Part shown: positions 19,143 through 20,423 of the stretch, piece by piece
Position numbering within the stretch: the stretch's first letter is position 1
Layout of the letters: each line of letters begins with the position of its first letter
NCBI GenBank assembly: GCA_003427395.1
Contig: BFEA01000007.1
Coordinates: forward strand, 2,726,202-2,746,624
Reading direction: 5' to 3'
Length of the DNA: 20,423 nucleotides
DNA from: Chara braunii
Taxonomy: Eukaryota; Streptophyta; Charophyceae; Charales; Characeae
Made by a program: the position numbers and the translations under genes
The notes under the pieces: generated by a model
The model's input: the letters and a program-made list of their open reading frames with translations, nothing else
Told to the model about the DNA's origin: nothing
Database searches by the model: none

Positions 19143-19153
19143 CTTTATTTATA
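19143..19153 (-). promoter_or_regulatory. Putative TATA box of the gypsy promoter
   Basis: The - strand reads TATAAATAAAG. It is well placed inside the 5' LTR, with the TTGAC cluster about 120-260 bases upstream on the same strand. The 3' LTR has TATAAAAAG at the equivalent place. Confidence 0.6.
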
Positions 19154-19275
19154 CTGTTTCGTTTGATGGTCTGGGCCTGCCCGATGTCCCAGACCCTTAA
19201 GATGTGCAGTCCAACTCTGATACTTGCTGCAAAATGGACTGGACTGGGACTGCCCTTTCACTTGCCCCTTCTGTG

Positions 19276-19420
19276 TTGACTTGGGACTCTGGACCTTTCA
19301 GAGATTGACAGACTGCCCTTTAAAACTGCGAGAGGTCAAGTTGACTCTTCGAGCATTACTCTAGACACGGCCTGTTGACCTTTCAGAGGACGTATGGCCA
19401 GTTGACCTTCCGAAAGGTCA
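19276..19420. promoter_or_regulatory. TTGAC (W-box-like) cluster in U3
   Basis: TTGAC occurs at 19276, 19305, 19341, 19375 and 19402, and its complement GGTCAA at 19334. TTGAC(C/T) is the core bound by plant WRKY factors. The 3' LTR keeps most of these sites (11176, 11190, 11205, 11241, 11302, with complements at 11234 and 11317). Binding is inferred from the motif only. Confidence 0.5.
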
Positions 19421-19648
19421 GATGTAAATATTGCCATTTTTTAGGAAACTTAAAGACGACCCTTAAGACTTCTAAACAACTAATTTAAAGATCAAATCCA
19501 CATGACCCAAGCTGCACACACAAAACATTTGTATGCGGTTTTAGGGATAGGTCGCGGGTTCAAAGCACACAACGTCAACAGGCAACTATACAGTGGGCTA
19601 GAGAAGGTCTGGGGATCGACTCCTGGTATCTGCAATGTTGCATGAACA

Positions 19649-20257
19649 AGGTGAACCCTTTCATGTGAGTGTGTACTGAGTTACGACAAAATTGCCAAGA
19701 AGTCATTAATGTCGATCAAAGCGCCTCGTCCCTTTTCCATGCAGAGATGACATTTTGCCTCGTTGATTTTCAGATGTAAGCGATCATATGAAGATGCATA
19801 TATGCTTGGGGTTGTGTGTATGTGTGCACGACTATGTGGCACCCAAGGCCGCGGATCCTGCGGCCTAGGTCGCGGCCGAGGAGGCCGGCCGCGGGCCGAC
19901 TATGTGGCACCCAAGTTTCCACGTGGCCTTGCCACAGCCAAGCGGGGGCGCGCGCGGCCTGCGCACGTCGGCCTCTAACGACCTGCCCAAAAAAAAAAAA
20001 AATTTTTGAAAATTTGGGGAGTGCTTTTTGGTAAGTAGCAAAAATGCTCGGTCTTTGCGTTAGCCGGACCCCCACCGGCAGCCCCACCCCATCTCTGACT
20101 ACCGCTGTTGGGGCGGGGCGCAACATGAATTTACCTCGTTTGCGGCGCCCTATGCGTGCAGGGGTCCCCTCTATATAGTCTTAGGAGTAGTGGTAGGAAG
20201 GTAGTGAAAGGCGAAAAAGAAAACATAAATAAAAAAAATAGAAAAAAATAAATATTC
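19649..20257. other. Unassigned flank with GC-rich repeat and homopolymers
   Basis: No gene is recognised. A 19-base direct repeat CGACTATGTGGCACCCAAG occurs at 19829-19847 and 19897-19915, around a very GC-rich core with CGGCCG and GGCCGGCC. A run of A followed by T5 lies near 19988-20006. CTCTATATAG at about 20170 resembles a TATA box, but nothing coding follows in the window. Confidence 0.5.
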
Positions 20258-20278
20258 ATTTATTGATTGTTTTTTTTA

Positions 20279-20289
20279 TTGATTGATTG

Positions 20290-20336
<47 letters not shown>
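20279..20336. repeat. GATT microsatellite
   Basis: Nearly perfect (GATT)n with one interruption near 20290. Its reverse complement is the AATC repeat seen at about 90-109. Confidence 0.93.
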
Positions 20337-20338
<2 letters not shown>

Positions 20339-20367
20339 GGGGGAGGGGTCCTCCCTCCCCTCCTCGG

Positions 20368-20408
20368 CACACACACACACACGCACACACACACACACAC
20401 ACACACAC
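20368..20408. repeat. CA microsatellite
   Basis: (CA)n with a single CG interruption near 20382, following a short CCTCC-rich stretch. Confidence 0.93.
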
Positions 20409-20423
20409 GTGCACGCACAAACA

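Larger units (their letters stand above)
10586..19648 (-). mobile_element. Ty3/gypsy LTR retrotransposon, nearly full length, decayed
   Basis: Two direct copies of about 1 kb (10586-11544 and 18616-19648) flank a - strand interior in the order PBS, Gag, zinc knuckle, aspartic protease, reverse transcriptase, RNase H, integrase. Integrase after RNase H defines the Ty3/gypsy order, as opposed to Ty1/copia. The total is about 9.06 kb. Every domain has at least one stop or frameshift. By eye the LTRs differ at roughly 18 of the first 165 aligned bases, plus several indels, so the insertion is not recent. Candidate 5-base flanks (GTGTG at 10581-10585 and AGGTG at 19649-19653) do not match, so a target-site duplication is not demonstrated. 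The GTAC-rich insertion in pol is nested inside it. Confidence 0.92.
18616..19648 (-). repeat. 5' LTR of the gypsy element (right copy)
   Basis: The + strand begins TGCAATCAG at 18616, next to the PBS, and ends near GAACA at 19648, so on the element strand it runs TGTTC...TTGCA with TG/CA ends. It is about 1033 bp. A TATAAATAAAG box lies at 19153-19143, so U3 is roughly 19648-19120 and R-U5 the remainder. It carries three copies of a 34-bp unit containing GGCTATGGCCGCC, and a cluster of TTGAC motifs upstream of the TATA box. An alternative end at TTGCA (19642) would give TGCAA/TTGCA inverted ends. Confidence 0.88.

Noticed and set aside
19770-20126. 118-codon - strand open frame
   Set aside because: It crosses the GC-rich repeat and the A/T homopolymer (a Phe run) and has no recognisable motif.

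Overview
This window looks like a gene-poor, transposon-packed stretch of a plant-lineage (streptophyte) nuclear genome. No intact host gene, rRNA, tRNA or CRISPR array is visible. The evidence for the lineage is a plant-type initiator-Met tRNA primer binding site in an LTR element, BED-finger/DUF659 hAT transposase remnants, L1-type LINEs and abundant microsatellites. A charophyte such as Chara, or an early land plant, would fit the style of these elements, but this is an impression and not shown by the sequence.

Layout. Bases 1-1303 are low-complexity DNA that switches abruptly near 365 from pyrimidine-rich to purine-rich (GGA minisatellite). Bases 1438-2668 hold a broken hAT transposase: a BED finger fragment and a DUF659 fragment. 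Bases 2684-6757 hold LINE A (+), with a very long ORF1 and the endonuclease part of ORF2, cut off before the reverse transcriptase. At about 6740-6760 it meets tail-to-tail a second, related LINE (B, - strand, ORF1 start at 8362), also cut off. A 37-A tract follows at 8774-8810, then about 1.8 kb of mostly unassigned DNA that includes an 81-bp tandem duplication.

Bases 10586-19648 are a nearly full-length Ty3/gypsy retrotransposon on the - strand. It has a 5' LTR on the right (18616-19648), a PBS (18603-18614), a long leader, a long Gag with an N-terminal hydrophobic segment and charged coiled-coil-like region, a degenerate zinc knuckle, protease, reverse transcriptase, RNase H, integrase and a 3' LTR on the left (10586-11544). 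A roughly 340-bp GTAC-rich sequence interrupts pol between RNase H and integrase. The last 760 bases hold GC-rich repeats, a homopolymer block, and GATT and CA microsatellites.

All coding regions carry stops and frameshifts, so nothing here is autonomous. Many of the stops are explicable as C-to-T changes, as expected from decay of methylated transposons. The points most worth a second look are the membrane-anchor-like Gag N-terminus, the pol frame that runs into the 3' LTR without an adjacent polypurine tract, the GTAC-rich insertion, the recurrent GCTATGGC and TTGAC motifs in the LTR and leader, and the tail-to-tail LINE junction.
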